From Agapanthus africanus (Eukaryota; Streptophyta; Magnoliopsida; Asparagales; Amaryllidaceae): a stretch of DNA of 64,000 nucleotides. Under the pieces are notes generated by a model that was not told the origin of the DNA, did not search any database, and saw only the letters and a program-made list of their open reading frames with translations. Each line of letters begins with the position of its first letter. The stretch's first letter is position 1. The stretch spans positions 130,969,546 through 131,033,545 of the forward strand of contig CM057338.1 in assembly GCA_030015575.1 (NCBI GenBank), read 5' to 3'. Below are positions 33,043 through 44,326 of the stretch, in pieces. Both the position numbers and the translations under genes were made by a program.

Positions 33043-34875
33043 TGATCAGTCGAAAATATTACATTTTTAACACGACAATTTCCCTATCATTTGCACTCAT
33101 CTAGAAGTGTTCGGTATTCATATTGAACATATTAGCAAAACAGTCGTAAAATAACAGATTGCATGTGTTATACTTTAAAACCGGCACTTTAAGGGAAATT
33201 GACTGTTTATCATGGCATCGCATCATCCCTGTATTGCGCAACACTTGTTTCGGAGTCTGTGCAGGAAATTCCAGAAACCGAGCCAAAGTTGTCAAAATGC
33301 TAATAAAAAATACGCCAACTCAAGGATTTGAAATCTGGCAATGATCTAGAAGGAATTCAGGGAATCAACACATCAGAAAGTACACCTGAATACAGAGGAA
33401 GAAAATACATGAAGTTTCAAGCCCTCAGGCTTCTATTAGACCGCGGATCCGCGGCCGGAGCCGTCTTGTGCAGCGGATCCGCGGCGTCCTTGCCACGTCA
33501 GCTCCCCTGTTTTGCTTCAGAATTCCTCTCTCGGTGTGTACACCTCATCAAGACATGTCAAATTCCAGATTACCCTCGAAGCTTCTGCCAGATCAGCGAG
33601 GATCATTAAATCAAGCTAATCATGATTAAGCTAATCAACCTCCTAACAACCTAGTTCTAGAAGCATCCCTCCAACTAACTCCCACTAGAAGCCTCTCCCT
33701 ATAACAAACTTTTAGGGGGAAATTCAAATTTTGAATTCTAGATCTAGGGTTGTGAAGTCTATAAAAGGGAACTTAGATCTAGGGTTAAGGGTTAATCATT
33801 AGTTAGTTGTTCATTAGTTCATTCTTCTCTCATATCCCCCATTTCTAACACAAGTTGAGTGACACAACTTGTACCTCAAAACCCTAACCCTAATTCCAAT
33901 CCAAGGTCAAGAATTCCGAGTTCAATCAAAGCAAGAAGCCTAGATCCTTTTGGAGCGAAGTCGGACTTCATCGGAGCATGTGATCCAAGCCGATCTGCGA
34001 CTCAAGGAGCCGATGCAACGCTAGATTCGACGATCTTGTTCCCTTCTCAAATTCTTGTAGTTCTTTGAGCAAAGTGTAACAAATTGTTGAATAAATAAAG
34101 GTGAGATTCTTTTAACTTGCTTATCTTTCAATTCAAGCATTATGATTCAATTTAGATTCTTGAATGTTTGCTTTATGCTAATGTTTGAGTAAAACTCCGC
34201 TCGTAAAGGAGTCGAGACGATCGATAGAATGATGATGATTTAGATTCTTTCACAATTCTTAAATCCTATAACGTTTGTAAATTCTTGTGAATAGAATGAT
34301 CGATGACCTAGTTTCGAGACGATGCTTTCTTAATTGTGTTCGCTCGAAACTAGAGATCAACGATCGATCATTCGATTTACTAGAAGCTAGTTTGTGAATG
34401 AGATTCATCGAAAGGACAAAGGATAAGATGAGGAAACCATAGCTTCTTCGCAAGATCCTTAACCTCGATAAATCATCATCGATCTAGTATCAATTCGTTA
34501 ATGGATAAGAATATGAAATCATTAGATCTCATCACATCTATAGATCGGATCTACTCCTACAAGCCACACTTCGAATCTTGATTGTTGGTTTGGAAATCAT
34601 CATAAATTCTCAATTCTTGATTTTATCGTTTCTTGATTTAGACTAGATTTTTCTAATTCTTGAAATTCAATTTACAAATCATGAATTGTTTGTTTTCTTT
34701 TCTTTAAAGTTTCAACTCATCTAAATCGAAACAAGAATGATTACACTTTCCCTGTGGACGATCCGCACTTACTAACGCGCTACATTCGACACCGTTATTG
34801 ATTGCGGTCAAAATAATTTTTGGTTGTGATTTCTATACAATTTTTATACTACACAAACCAAAATCGTTTCAATCA
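33043..34875 (+). mobile_element. 5' LTR of the gag-protease element
   Basis: It pairs with 40407-42224. It carries a TATA box, TATAAAAG at 33760-33767 (41109-41116 in the 3' copy), and the Athila-typical CCCTGTGGACGATCCGCACTT near its end. Its own short frames are the same in both LTRs because of LTR duplication and are not genes. Confidence 0.9.
33760..33767 (+). promoter_or_regulatory. TATA box in the gag-protease element LTR
   Basis: TATAAAAG in GAAGTCTATAAAAGGGAAC is conserved in the 3' LTR at 41109-41116. It is the likely start region for genomic RNA of this element. Confidence 0.6.
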
Positions 34876-34931
34876 AATGGCGTGATTTCTATACAATTTT
34901 CATACTACACAAACCAAAATCGTTTCAATCA
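34876..34931 (+). repeat. 56-bp duplication of the LTR end at the primer-binding site
   Basis: The last LTR bases (TGATTTCTATACAATTTTxATACTACACAAACC...TTTCAATCA) occur twice, joined by a partial primer-binding site copy (AAATGGCGT). The 3' LTR ends with only one copy. The full site TGGCGTCGTTGCCGGGG follows the second copy. Confidence 0.9.
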
Positions 34932-34933
34932 AA

Positions 34934-34951
34934 TGGCGTCGTTGCCGGGGA
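34934..34951 (+). other. Athila-type primer-binding site
   Basis: TGGCGTCGTTGCCGGGGA lies two bases after the LTR end. It differs by one base from the canonical Athila TGGCGCCGTTGCCGGGG and agrees with the sites at 32289 and 52777 on the other strand. Confidence 0.85.
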
Positions 34952-36135
34952 TTGTGCGCTAATTGTTCGTATTTTGAAATTTGAGTTGAAAAGTTTATTC
35001 CATCTATATTTTTAGATCTAAATTCGCACAAACCCTAAACGTGTTGTTGTGATTTGTTGCGAGGAAATCTGGAATCATTGGAGCTGTGGAAAAAAATTTC
35101 TGATCATTCCAGAAAGCCAAAAAGGTGAACAGGAGCTTGTGCGCAAATTTATGTGCAGTGATCCCAAGATCCTACGGCGTTTCCGCGGCAATAGTAGACT
35201 CCCAACGCGTTTCCACGGCTCTTCTGCTTGATCACTGTACCAAAATTCTCAGGTGAATCCTCTGCTTTCTTATCTTTTCCTAAATCTGCTCCAAATAACA
35301 ATTTGTTGTAGGTTTCTTTACAAATAAATCACAGCGCTGCAAAAAGCAAAATAAATTGTGCGTGTTTTTGATTTTTGGTTGTTTGCATATTAATACGGAA
35401 ATTAAGGGGCACGGCCAAATTCAGATTAGGCGGGGAGTTCATTACCCTTCCTAAGCCCCAAAAATCACAAACTTGCATCCGCATTTACCCTCATTAACTA
35501 AAAAAGATCTAGAGATGACTCTAAGGACCGTCGCGCTCACTTAGGACAAGAGAAGGTCGTGGGTAATTCATTACTTATCCGCGTTTCTTTTGTGGTGTCT
35601 AAGGCAAGTGTGTCGAAGGCTAGTGGTTACTTAATTAGGCCCACTACTTACGTAGTGGAGAACCTCCCACTTACCTGGCACTTACCTGGCCACAGGAGAG
35701 ACAAAGAGGCAGTAGAGGATTGATCCTGCGACTTGTCTTTTGGCAGTTAGGAGCGGTCTAGAGCCTTAACCTAGGTGACCACTAGATTTTAGGGTTTTGC
35801 TTGTTGCATTTGTTGTGATCGCATCATTTTTTCAAAAATCCGTATCATTTTTTTCAAAATAAACACCAATCGCATTCATTCATTCCCATAATTATAAGTC
35901 ACGCTGCCACTTGTACTAACCCTTTTTAGTGCAAGATAGGCTGGACACGGGATTGTAGTGCCCGACTTGTCCGCGTTTCACCGATCGACCCAAAAGTCGG
36001 TATTTCTACATTTACCTTTTCTTTACCCACCACCACACCCACTTCGATGGACGATTCTCCATCGAACTTTTTTACCACTACTCTGCCGCCGTCCGTTGGT
36101 GCGCAGAATCCACCCCGCATCTCTCTCCAAGATAG
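34952..36135 (+). other. Leader of the gag-protease element, no gene seen
   Basis: This 1.2 kb stretch lies between the primer-binding site and gag. It contains a possible gag N-terminus near 36046 (MDDSPSNFF) in a different frame, but nothing conserved is readable before 36136. Confidence 0.5.
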
Positions 36136-37619
36136 TGCTATCCTACACGAGGTCCTCTTTCGACCTGTCTTTCCATTCCATCAGTCAACGGGGAAAATTT
36201 TGTAATTAAACCCCAATACATTAACCTTCTACCAAAATTTCACGGTCTCGAGTCTAAAGACGCATACGCCTTTATCACCAAATTTGAAAATGTATGCGCA
36301 ATAATGGGTACCTCACAGCTTTCTATGGATGCTATGCGTCTACGTCTTCTCCCATTCACCTTGTGCGATATAGCCGAGAAGTGGCTTTACAACACAACCA
36401 CACATTCCATCTCAAACTGGGGAGAATTCGTCAAAGCATTCCTTAAGAAATTCTACCCACATCATAAAACAGCTCGAGTCCGTAGCGAAATAAATCAATT
36501 CACCCAGCTTCCAAATGAACCATTTTCAAAATGTCTTGAACGTTTCAAGGATCTGTTAGTCCAATGTCTACATCACAGAATCCCTAGATGGGATCTGTTT
36601 AGAATCATATATGAGGGCATTAATCCTAACACAAGACAGACCCTTGAATACATGTGTCAAAGCAACTTCATGACTAAAGATGATGGGGAAGCCCGGAAAT
36701 TCCTAGAAAATTTCGCTGAAAAATCTTTACAGTGGGAGGGTGTGAGTCAATCGTCTCGGGATGGCAATGATATTTCCATAGGAGTTAGAGCTGAAATTTC
36801 AGCTTTACACAAGAAATTCGACAATATGGAAAACAAATTTTTAGCTGCCGCCCTAAATCAAATGTCACTCTCCAAAACTGTATGTGGATGTTGTTCTGAT
36901 CCTTCTCATTTGACGGAAGAATGTCCACTTAATTCTTCGTTTCAAGGTCACGAGCATACCAATGCCGCATTTCAAAGACCTAGAAGCGATCCATTTTCTT
37001 CCACATATAATCAGGGTTGGAGGAATCACCCAAATTTTGCTTGGAACCAATCACAAAATCAAAATACGGTTCCAAACCAACACAATTTCTAAAGGGTCCC
37101 TTCACCACAACAGCAACCACCACAATTGAGTCAGCACCCCTTCCAAGTACAAAACTTTCAAATCCGGTCAATACACCCGCACTGTCTAGTCCTTTACAGT
37201 TGACCGGGACCGATGAATCCTCTTCATTCATAAACTTGCTTCTAACAAATCTCATGCAAGTATCGGCTGAAATAAAGACTTCTGTCGATGATATAAAGAA
37301 AAACTCAGCGTCCCAAGCTGAGAGTATTAAATCGATGGAAGCAGAAATTTCACGATTAAAAGTCGAAATGAGTGCAAGAGAGAAAGGGAAACTTCCAGCT
37401 CAACCTTTACCCAATCCTGGCTATTCACATCATGTGAATGCAATCACGTTGAGATCTGGAAGAGTGCTTGACAATCACGTTGGGGAAGAGTTTGATGATA
37501 CTGATAAATTAATCATTGATACCCCGGCTGAGACCTTTCCTTCCACTTCTACTTCTAATTCTAACCCCAGTTCTTCTACCCCACCACCTTCTTGCGAGCC
37601 TATTCTTCGTTTCCCATAA
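36136..37619 (+). pseudogene. gag: gag of the non-autonomous Athila element
   Basis: The frame is open from 36136 and has the first good ATG at 36304; similarity to the Athila gag at 50221-51476 starts earlier (NFVIKPQYINLLPKFHGLES at about 36197), so the true start lies upstream in another frame. The capsid domain runs from LRLLPFTLCDIAEKWLY through FVKAFLKKFYPHHKTARVR and QLPNEPFSKCLERFKDLLVQC to the zinc knuckle CGCCSDPSHLTEEC (CX2CX4HX4C). A stop at 37090 and a frame change to 37017-37619 follow. The second part has a helical segment and HHVNAITLRSGRVL, an Athila signature near the gag end. It needs a frameshift, so it is scored as broken. Confidence 0.8.
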
Positions 37620-38262
37620 GGCTCGCCACCTCAGCCCATCTCTTCTAGTTCTCCACGGACGATCCCCACTTCTATTCTGGGATCGGGTCCACACACACTT
37701 CCTTCTCCTATGATGGACCCAGCGCTTATTGCTAAAGCACATTATCCTAAGCGGTTAAGGGCTAACAAATCGAGTCCACATATGGAGAAGATTATGGACA
37801 TGTTTAAGCAAGTTAACATCAACATCCCTCTCCTAGATGCCATCCAACAAATTCCGTCCTATGCGAAAACTCTTAAGAATTTGTGCACTAGGAAGAGGAA
37901 GACTCAAGTGCCCAAGAAGATATTCATGGCAAAGACTGTAGACACGGCTTTCTCCCAACAAGTACCGAGGAAACGTAAGGACCCTGGCTATCCTACTATT
38001 TCTATTTCTATTGGGGGAAAACACTTCAACCGTGCTCTACTAGACCTTGGCGCTAGTGTTAACTTGCTTCCATATTCAGTCTATGAGCAATTAGGTATCG
38101 GAGTGTTAAAGCCCTCGAGCATAACTCTTCAGATGGCTGACCGATCAATCACCAAACCTAGGGGTGAACTGGAGGATGTGTTAATAAAAATCGGGGAATT
38201 TGTAGTCCCTGTGGATTTTATTGTAATACACAGCCTGTAGCGAACCCACGGAATCAAATTCC
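37620..38262 (+). CDS. Athila-type protease region
   Basis: It is in the same frame as the gag tail and separated by one stop (37617-37619). It reads AKAHYPKRLRANKSS, VNINIPLLDAIQQIPSYAKTLKNLCTRKRK, then the active-site block LLDLGASVNLLPYSVYEQLGIG and VDFIVIHSL before a stop at 38238-38240. The D-L-G-A form of the triad is the usual Athila variant, so the site may be intact. A frameshift near 38235 separates it from the next segment. Processing gag would be its role in the particle. Confidence 0.7.
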
Positions 38263-38956
38263 GGTGATTTCAGGTCTCCCCTTTTTGGCCACTTCCAATG
38301 CTATCATCAACGGTCGTAATGGTTCTATGACCATATCCTTCGGGAATAGGTCAATTGAACTGAACATTTACAAGTTGGGAAGTGTACCCTCCGAACCTAC
38401 TGCTCAGGTCTGTTCTGTCGACTTAATGGATGTCGACAGCAGCGAATTTGATGATCCTCATGATACCGATCTTGACTCTTTTCATACGTTGTTGTTTGAC
38501 CTAACTATGCATCATACATATACGGACTCTTCCACCGAGATGTCTGGGTCAACAACTAACACCAATTATGAACCGTTTCTGGAGTCTGAAGATCACCCCG
38601 CAATTTGTGATGACATTATTCATCGGGGTATTGATGGAACTTTTGAGGAGATCTTCGCTGATGAATTCGCATTTTTGAATGACACGGGTGTTGAGATGAA
38701 TCATGTCCCAATCAATGAAATTGAACCTCCACCCCTTCTTCGGAACTGTAAAAAGAATGCGAGCAATCCATCACATTCACTGCATCGTCTCTCCAAAATG
38801 AGACGCACACACATTCTATTCCACCACTTACCCTTTCCCCACTTCTTCTTCCACCAACCAGAGCGCTGCATTGATAAAATTTTTGAATGGTTGGTGTTAA
38901 CTTTCGGTCTTTGCAAAGCTTGGCATCGACCAATGATTCTTGACCCCCTCATATGA
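38263..38956 (+). CDS. Post-protease segment, then truncated pol
   Basis: After the frameshift the frame reads SGLPFLATSNAIINGRNGSMTISFGN, SIELNIYKLG and a long acidic stretch, all conserved in the Athila copy at 48574-49080 (there LGNQPSEPNANI). The RT that should follow is missing; the frame ends LDPLI at 38956, close to a polypurine-like box. The last 60 residues (CIDKIFEWLVLTFG) could be the far end of a deleted region. Function is unknown. Confidence 0.6.
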
Positions 38957-40406
38957 TTTTCAAAGATTAACATGGCTTAACTCAAGTTTGGGGGGGTGTA
39001 ATCTGGCTCTTGAAAAGAAAATTTTTACAAAATTTTGAGCCAAAAATAAGTTTGGGGGAGGATCTTCACTTAAATATTTTGCCCCCACTATTAAATTCCT
39101 CCCAGGCTTACAGGTTTTTCGAGATTTAGCAGAAGGCAACAGTGAGGACACTGTTGAATACAAGTTTGGGGGAGGTTTGTGCTTATTTTCGCATCATTTG
39201 CATATCACTTTGCATAAGCACAAAACATTTTCAAAACCTATAAAAATTTAAAAAATTTCAAAAAATAAAATAAAATAAATAAAAATAAATAAAAATATTT
39301 TTGTACATAAATAAGATAATAAAAGATTAGATAGTGAAAAATTACATCCATGAGATTAGAAAAATTTAAGAAAACCAAGAAAATTAGAAGTTTTCTTATA
39401 CGAACTAGTAATAAGTAGTTATGGGCCGTTGTCCCAAGGGTTAGTAAGATGAAGAAAGTCACTAATCTGAGGATAAAAATAAGTCTGAAAAATAGTTTCT
39501 ATTCTGGAAGCCAAACATTTTGAACGTTGATACCCTGCTATTTGCACTTACACACATCTTGAAGCTCGGGATAATAGAGGATACCTTGAAATGCTCTTGT
39601 CTAAAAGCCAAAGTATGAAGGAAATAAAAATTGAATAAAATATAAAAATGGTGAGAAAAATGGACACTGGTTTTGTTATCGCCAAGGCAGCAATAAAAAA
39701 ATATAGCGAGGGTGCCTCTTCACCTAGTGCCCTAAGGCCAACAGATCTGGGAGTCACTGTTAAGCCTTAAGTGGTGCAAGACGAGGAAAAACACCAAATA
39801 AGCAAACACATGAGTAATCGGTCGGTTTGTACCTCAAGAAATATTAGCGGTCGCATGAAAGTGTGTGAGCAAATTCATCTAAATATTCATTAATTAAAAA
39901 TTACTGAGGCTGATGGGCAAGAGTATAATAGCTTGAATTGAATTCTCCGGGTGTAGGGATGTTTATTACACACATGTAGGGTGATATGATCGATGTTTGG
40001 AAGACAGATAGGAATGAAGAATAAAGATGATGTTTTATTGAGGGGTTATGTGATTTCTGACATCTTTTCATGACTATTAAGATAGGGCTTATGACAACCG
40101 AAAAGCTAGCTTAGTTGGAAACCCTAATTTTCAAAGTTTTTCTTTTACAATTCTTTTCTTTAAATGTAATATTCATGGTCTTCCTTTTATTATTGGATTT
40201 TGTGGGTGCAATCCGCTGAAAACCGTCAAAAGACAACACTCCTCCTACTAGGGACACCTAGAGGTTTAAAGGCTTGTTGCACGTACTCAGTGCAATCGTG
40301 TTGCCTACGAAAGTATGCTAGTTAGTTTTTCTCTTTCTTTATTTTCTCCTTCTCTTTTTAATAAAACAGTTCGCTCGAGATGACCGAAAATAAGTTTGGG
40401 GGAATT
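38957..40406 (+). other. 3' untranslated region with four polypurine-like boxes
   Basis: AAGTTTGGGGG-type boxes lie at 38984-38996, 39048-39060, 39162-39174 and 40392-40404; only the last touches the LTR. The region 39200-40400 is similar to the reverse complement of 42905-44300. No gene is seen; AT-rich throughout. Confidence 0.7.
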
Positions 40407-42224
40407 TGATCAGTCGAAAATATTGCATTTTTAACACGACAATTTCCCTATCATTTGCACTCATCTAAAAGTGTTCGGTATTCATATTGCACATATTAGC
40501 AAAACAGTCGTAAAATAACAGATTGCATGTGTTATACTTTAAAACCGGCACTTTAAGGGAAATTGACTGTTTATCATGGCATCGCATCATCCCTGTATTG
40601 CCCAACACTTGTTTCGGAGTCTGTGCAGGAAATTCCAGAAACCGAGCCAAAGTTGTCAAAATGCTGATAAAAAATACGCCAACTCAAGTATTTGAAATCT
40701 GGCAATGATCTAGAAGGAATTCAGGGAATCAACACATCAGAAAGTACACCTGAATAGAGAGGAAGAAAATACATGAAGTTTCAAGCCCTCAGGCTCCTAT
40801 TGGACCGTGGATCCGCGGCCGGAGCCGGCTTGCGCCGCGGATCCGTGGCGTCCTTGTCATGTCAGCTCCCCTGTTTTGCTTCAGAATTCCTCTCTCAGTG
40901 TGTACACCTCATCAAGACATGTCAAATTCCAGATTACCCTCAAAGCTTCTGCCAGATCAGCGAGGATCATTAAATCAAGCTAATCAACGTCCTAACAACC
41001 TAGTTCTAGAAGCATCCCTCCAACTAACTCCCTCTAGAAGCCTCTCCCTATAACAAACTTTTGAAGGGAAATTCAAATTTTGAATTCTAGATCTAGGGTT
41101 GTGAAGTCTATAAAAGGGAACTTAGATCTAGGGTTAAGGGTTAATCATTAGTTAGTTGTTCATTAGTTCATTCTTCTCTCATCTCCCCCATTTCTAACAT
41201 AAGTTGAGTGACACAACTTGTGCCTCAAAACCCTAACCCTAATTCCAATCCAAGATCAAGAATTCCGAGTTCAATCAAAGCAAGAAGCCTAGATCCTTTT
41301 GGAGCGAAGCCGGACTTCATCGGAGCATGTGATCCAAGCCGATCCGTGACTCAGGGAGCCGATGCAACGCTAGATTCGACGATCTTGTTCCCTTCTTAAA
41401 TTCTTGTAGTTCTTTGAGCAAAGTGTAACAAATTGTTGAATAAATAAATGTGGGATTCTTTTAACTTGCTTATCTTTCAATTCAAGCATTATGATTCAAT
41501 CTAGATTCTTGAATGTTTGCTTTGTGCTAATGTTTGAGTAAAACTCCGCTCGTAAAGGAGTCGAGACGATCGATAGAATGATGATGATTTAGATTCTTTC
41601 ACAATTCTTAAATCCTATAACCTTTGTAAATTCTTGTGAATAGAATGATCGATGACCTAGTTTCGAGACGATGCTTTCTTGATTGTGTTCGCTCGAAACT
41701 AGAGATCAACGATCGATCATTCGATTTACTAGAAGCTAGTTTGTGAATGAGATTCATCGAAAGGACAAAGGATAAGATGAGGAAACCATAGCTTCTTCGC
41801 AAGATCCTTAACCTCGATAAATCGTCATCGATCTAGTATCAATTCGTTAATGGATAAGAATATGAAATCATTAGATCTCATCACATCTATAGATCCGATC
41901 TACTCCTACGAGCCACACTTCGAATCTTGATTGTTGGTTTGGAAATCATCATAAATTCTCAATTCTTGATTTTATCGTTTCTTGATTTAGACTAGATTTT
42001 TCTAATTCTTGAAATTCAATTTACAAATCATGAATTGTTTGTTTTCTTTTCTTTAAAGTTTCAACTCATCTAAATCGAAACACGAATGATTACACTTTCC
42101 CTGTGGATGATCCGCACTTACTAACGCGCTACATTCGACACCGTTATTGATTGCGGTCAAAATAATTTTTGGCTGTGATTTCTATACAATTTTCATACTA
42201 CACAAACCGAAATCGTTTCAATCA
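40407..42224 (+). mobile_element. 3' LTR of the gag-protease element
   Basis: TGATCAGTCGAAAATATTG follows the polypurine tract AAGTTTGGGGGAATT. It ends AATCGTTTCAATCA before TSD ATGAC. Length 1818 bp against 1833 bp for the 5' copy. Confidence 0.9.
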
Positions 42225-42229
42225 ATGAC

Positions 42230-42900
42230 CTCTCAACAAGTGCATTACAACTGGAATTAAATATTTAATTTAGAAAATAAAAAGAGATAGGCTTTCGGCT
42301 TTCCTATTTATAGATAGGAGAAACCCTAGGTTTACATCTGATCCATATTTGAATTTACAGAACTACCCTAAGAAAGGCGGGTCAAAGCACCGACACCTAC
42401 CGACACATGCACCGACACGTGCATTGCACGGCCGCGGTTCCGCGGCAGAAAGCCATGTTTGGACGCGGTTCCGTGGCCATGTTGTGGGATCTTGGTATCA
42501 AACTTCTAGGGTTGCTTCATGTTGCTTTTTCCATTTGTTTTCTTCACTTGGTTCCACAGAATATCTTCTATTTTCTTCCAGATTTCCACAGTGCAGAATG
42601 TTGTGGACTTTTTTTGCCGTGAGCTTCGCGTTGAAGTATTGAATCTTGTGCTACTCTTGTGCTTTGTGCATTGACTGTCTACTGATCTTCATTTGTTCCT
42701 TGAATTGGTTGGCGGCATCATATGGATTCATCTATTGTTGGTCGTCGTCTCACATTTGTAACGTATTTTCATGAATTCACTGTATTGTTCTAAGAACCTG
42801 TAACCTGCAACTATTTCGCAAACATGGATCAAAAGCATCTATTTATTTGTAATATGATTAAAAATGGGCGATATAATAATGCAAAATTCTGAAATGAACA
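42230..42900 (-). mobile_element. Athila LTR A, second segment
   Basis: It continues 32307-33042 after the insertion (CTCTCAACAAGTGCATTACAAC, matching LTR B at 53530) and ends TGAACA at 42900. It carries the minus-strand TATA box (plus 42306-42313, TATTTATA). Confidence 0.85.
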
Positions 42901-42902
42901 AA

Positions 42903-42917
42903 TACCCCCAAACTTAT
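42903..42917 (-). other. Athila polypurine tract
   Basis: On the minus strand AAGATAAGTTTGGGGGTATT lies directly before the LTR start TGTTCATTTC. It primes plus-strand synthesis and confirms the minus orientation. Confidence 0.8.
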
Positions 42918-44326
42918 CTTTTGCTCGTCCCGAGTAAAGCCAATTTTATTCTCGAAAAAATCCTAACATCACTTTCGCAGGAAATCGTGATTGCACTGAG
43001 CTCATGCAACAATCCTTTAAACCTCTAAGTGTCCCTAGTAGGAGGAGTGTTGTCTCCTGAGGGTTTTCAGCGGATACTACCCACAAAATCCAATCAATTT
43101 GGCCTGTTGACTTTCATTCTTCAATTCAGTATTCTATTAAGAAATTCTATTATCTTTGACTTAGAAATCATCAACCCATATTTTTCACACTCACTTATCA
43201 TTTAACTTGAGATCGTATATGTTCTGCAAATTTATTAAGCATTCAGCATCTTTTGAATTTTTCTTCTAAGCTTTCATCTCAACTTAGGAATTTTTATCTT
43301 CTCTACTGAAGGTATAAGCCCTATCTTTCATTTCTATCTCGCATCCAAACCCCAATCATATACCCCTACGTGTGTGTATGCATCACCCCTACACTTGGAA
43401 ATTCAATTCAAACTATCATACTCTTGTCCATCATCCAAAGTACTTTTAGTTGGTGAATTTTATATGAAATTGCACACACATCCTTCATGCGAACGTTAAT
43501 ACTTCTTGAGGTACTAAACGATCGATTACAAATTGTGCTTGCACATTTAGGCGTAATTCCTCGTCTTGTAATACTTAAGGCTTAGCAGTGACTCCCAAAC
43601 CAGTCGGTCTAAGGCACTAGGTAATAAAGCACTCTCGCTATATTTTTTTATTTATGCAGCCTTAAGTAGTTACAAAACCAGTGTTTATTTTTTTTCCTTA
43701 TTCACACTTGTACTTTTATTTTTTTTTCCTTCATACTAAGGATTTTAGACAAGAGCATTTCAAGGTATCCTCTACTATTCCAAGTTTCAAGGTGCGTGTA
43801 TGTGCTATTTGTAGGGTATATATTTTCAGAATTTAGACTTAAGGTTCAAAATTATTTTCCAGACTTACACTTCAAATAAAAATTCTATACTCTTTCCTTA
43901 TTTTGACTTAGCCCTAGAACTGGACTCAAAATTTGCATATTTCTAAATAAACTACAAGAACATATATTTTCTACAATTAAACTTTAAGAAAAGTTATTCT
44001 TAGGGTTTTTTAATTTACTAAGTTTAGGATCTAGTTTTTCCTAGCTAGTCAACCGTCTTGTCGAACTTAAGTCAAATATGGCCAAAATTGAATTTTTTTC
44101 AATTTTTATAATTTTTTAAAATTTTTCAATTTTTTTTATTGATTTTATTTTTTATAATTTTTTTTTATTTTTATTTTTATTTTTTATAATTTTTTTATAA
44201 AGATGCAATGTGGAATTAAATATGCAAAGAAAGAAAAAGCAAATATGTACAAAAATTAAAATATGCAATGCAATGATAACTATTTACAAACCACCTCTAT
44301 CCCCAAACTTATCAAAAGCAGTGTCC
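42918..44326 (-). other. Athila 3' region, non-coding
   Basis: No gene is seen. The right part (44090-44210) is a poly(T)-rich low-complexity stretch. 42905-44300 resembles the reverse complement of 39200-40400. A second CCCCAAACTT box (44301-44310) lies next to the end of the accessory ORF. Confidence 0.6.

Larger units (their letters stand above)
33043..42224 (+). mobile_element. Non-autonomous Athila-derived element with gag and protease only
   Basis: It is inserted in Athila LTR A with TSD ATGAC (33038-33042 and 42225-42229). LTRs at 33043-34875 and 40407-42224 begin TGATCAGTCG and end TTTCAATCA, with about 97 per cent identity by eye. The Athila-type primer-binding site is TGGCGTCGTTGCCGGGG and the polypurine tract AAGTTTGGGGGAA. 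The internal region carries gag, protease and a short tail, then the 3' untranslated region; RT, RNase H and integrase are absent. It would depend on enzymes supplied by an autonomous Athila relative. It is the youngest or one of the youngest layers of the nest. Confidence 0.85.

Noticed and set aside
33101..34068. Small frames found twice (33101-34068 and 40465-41399)
   Set aside because: They are duplicated only because they lie in the two LTRs of one element; codon positions show no constraint.
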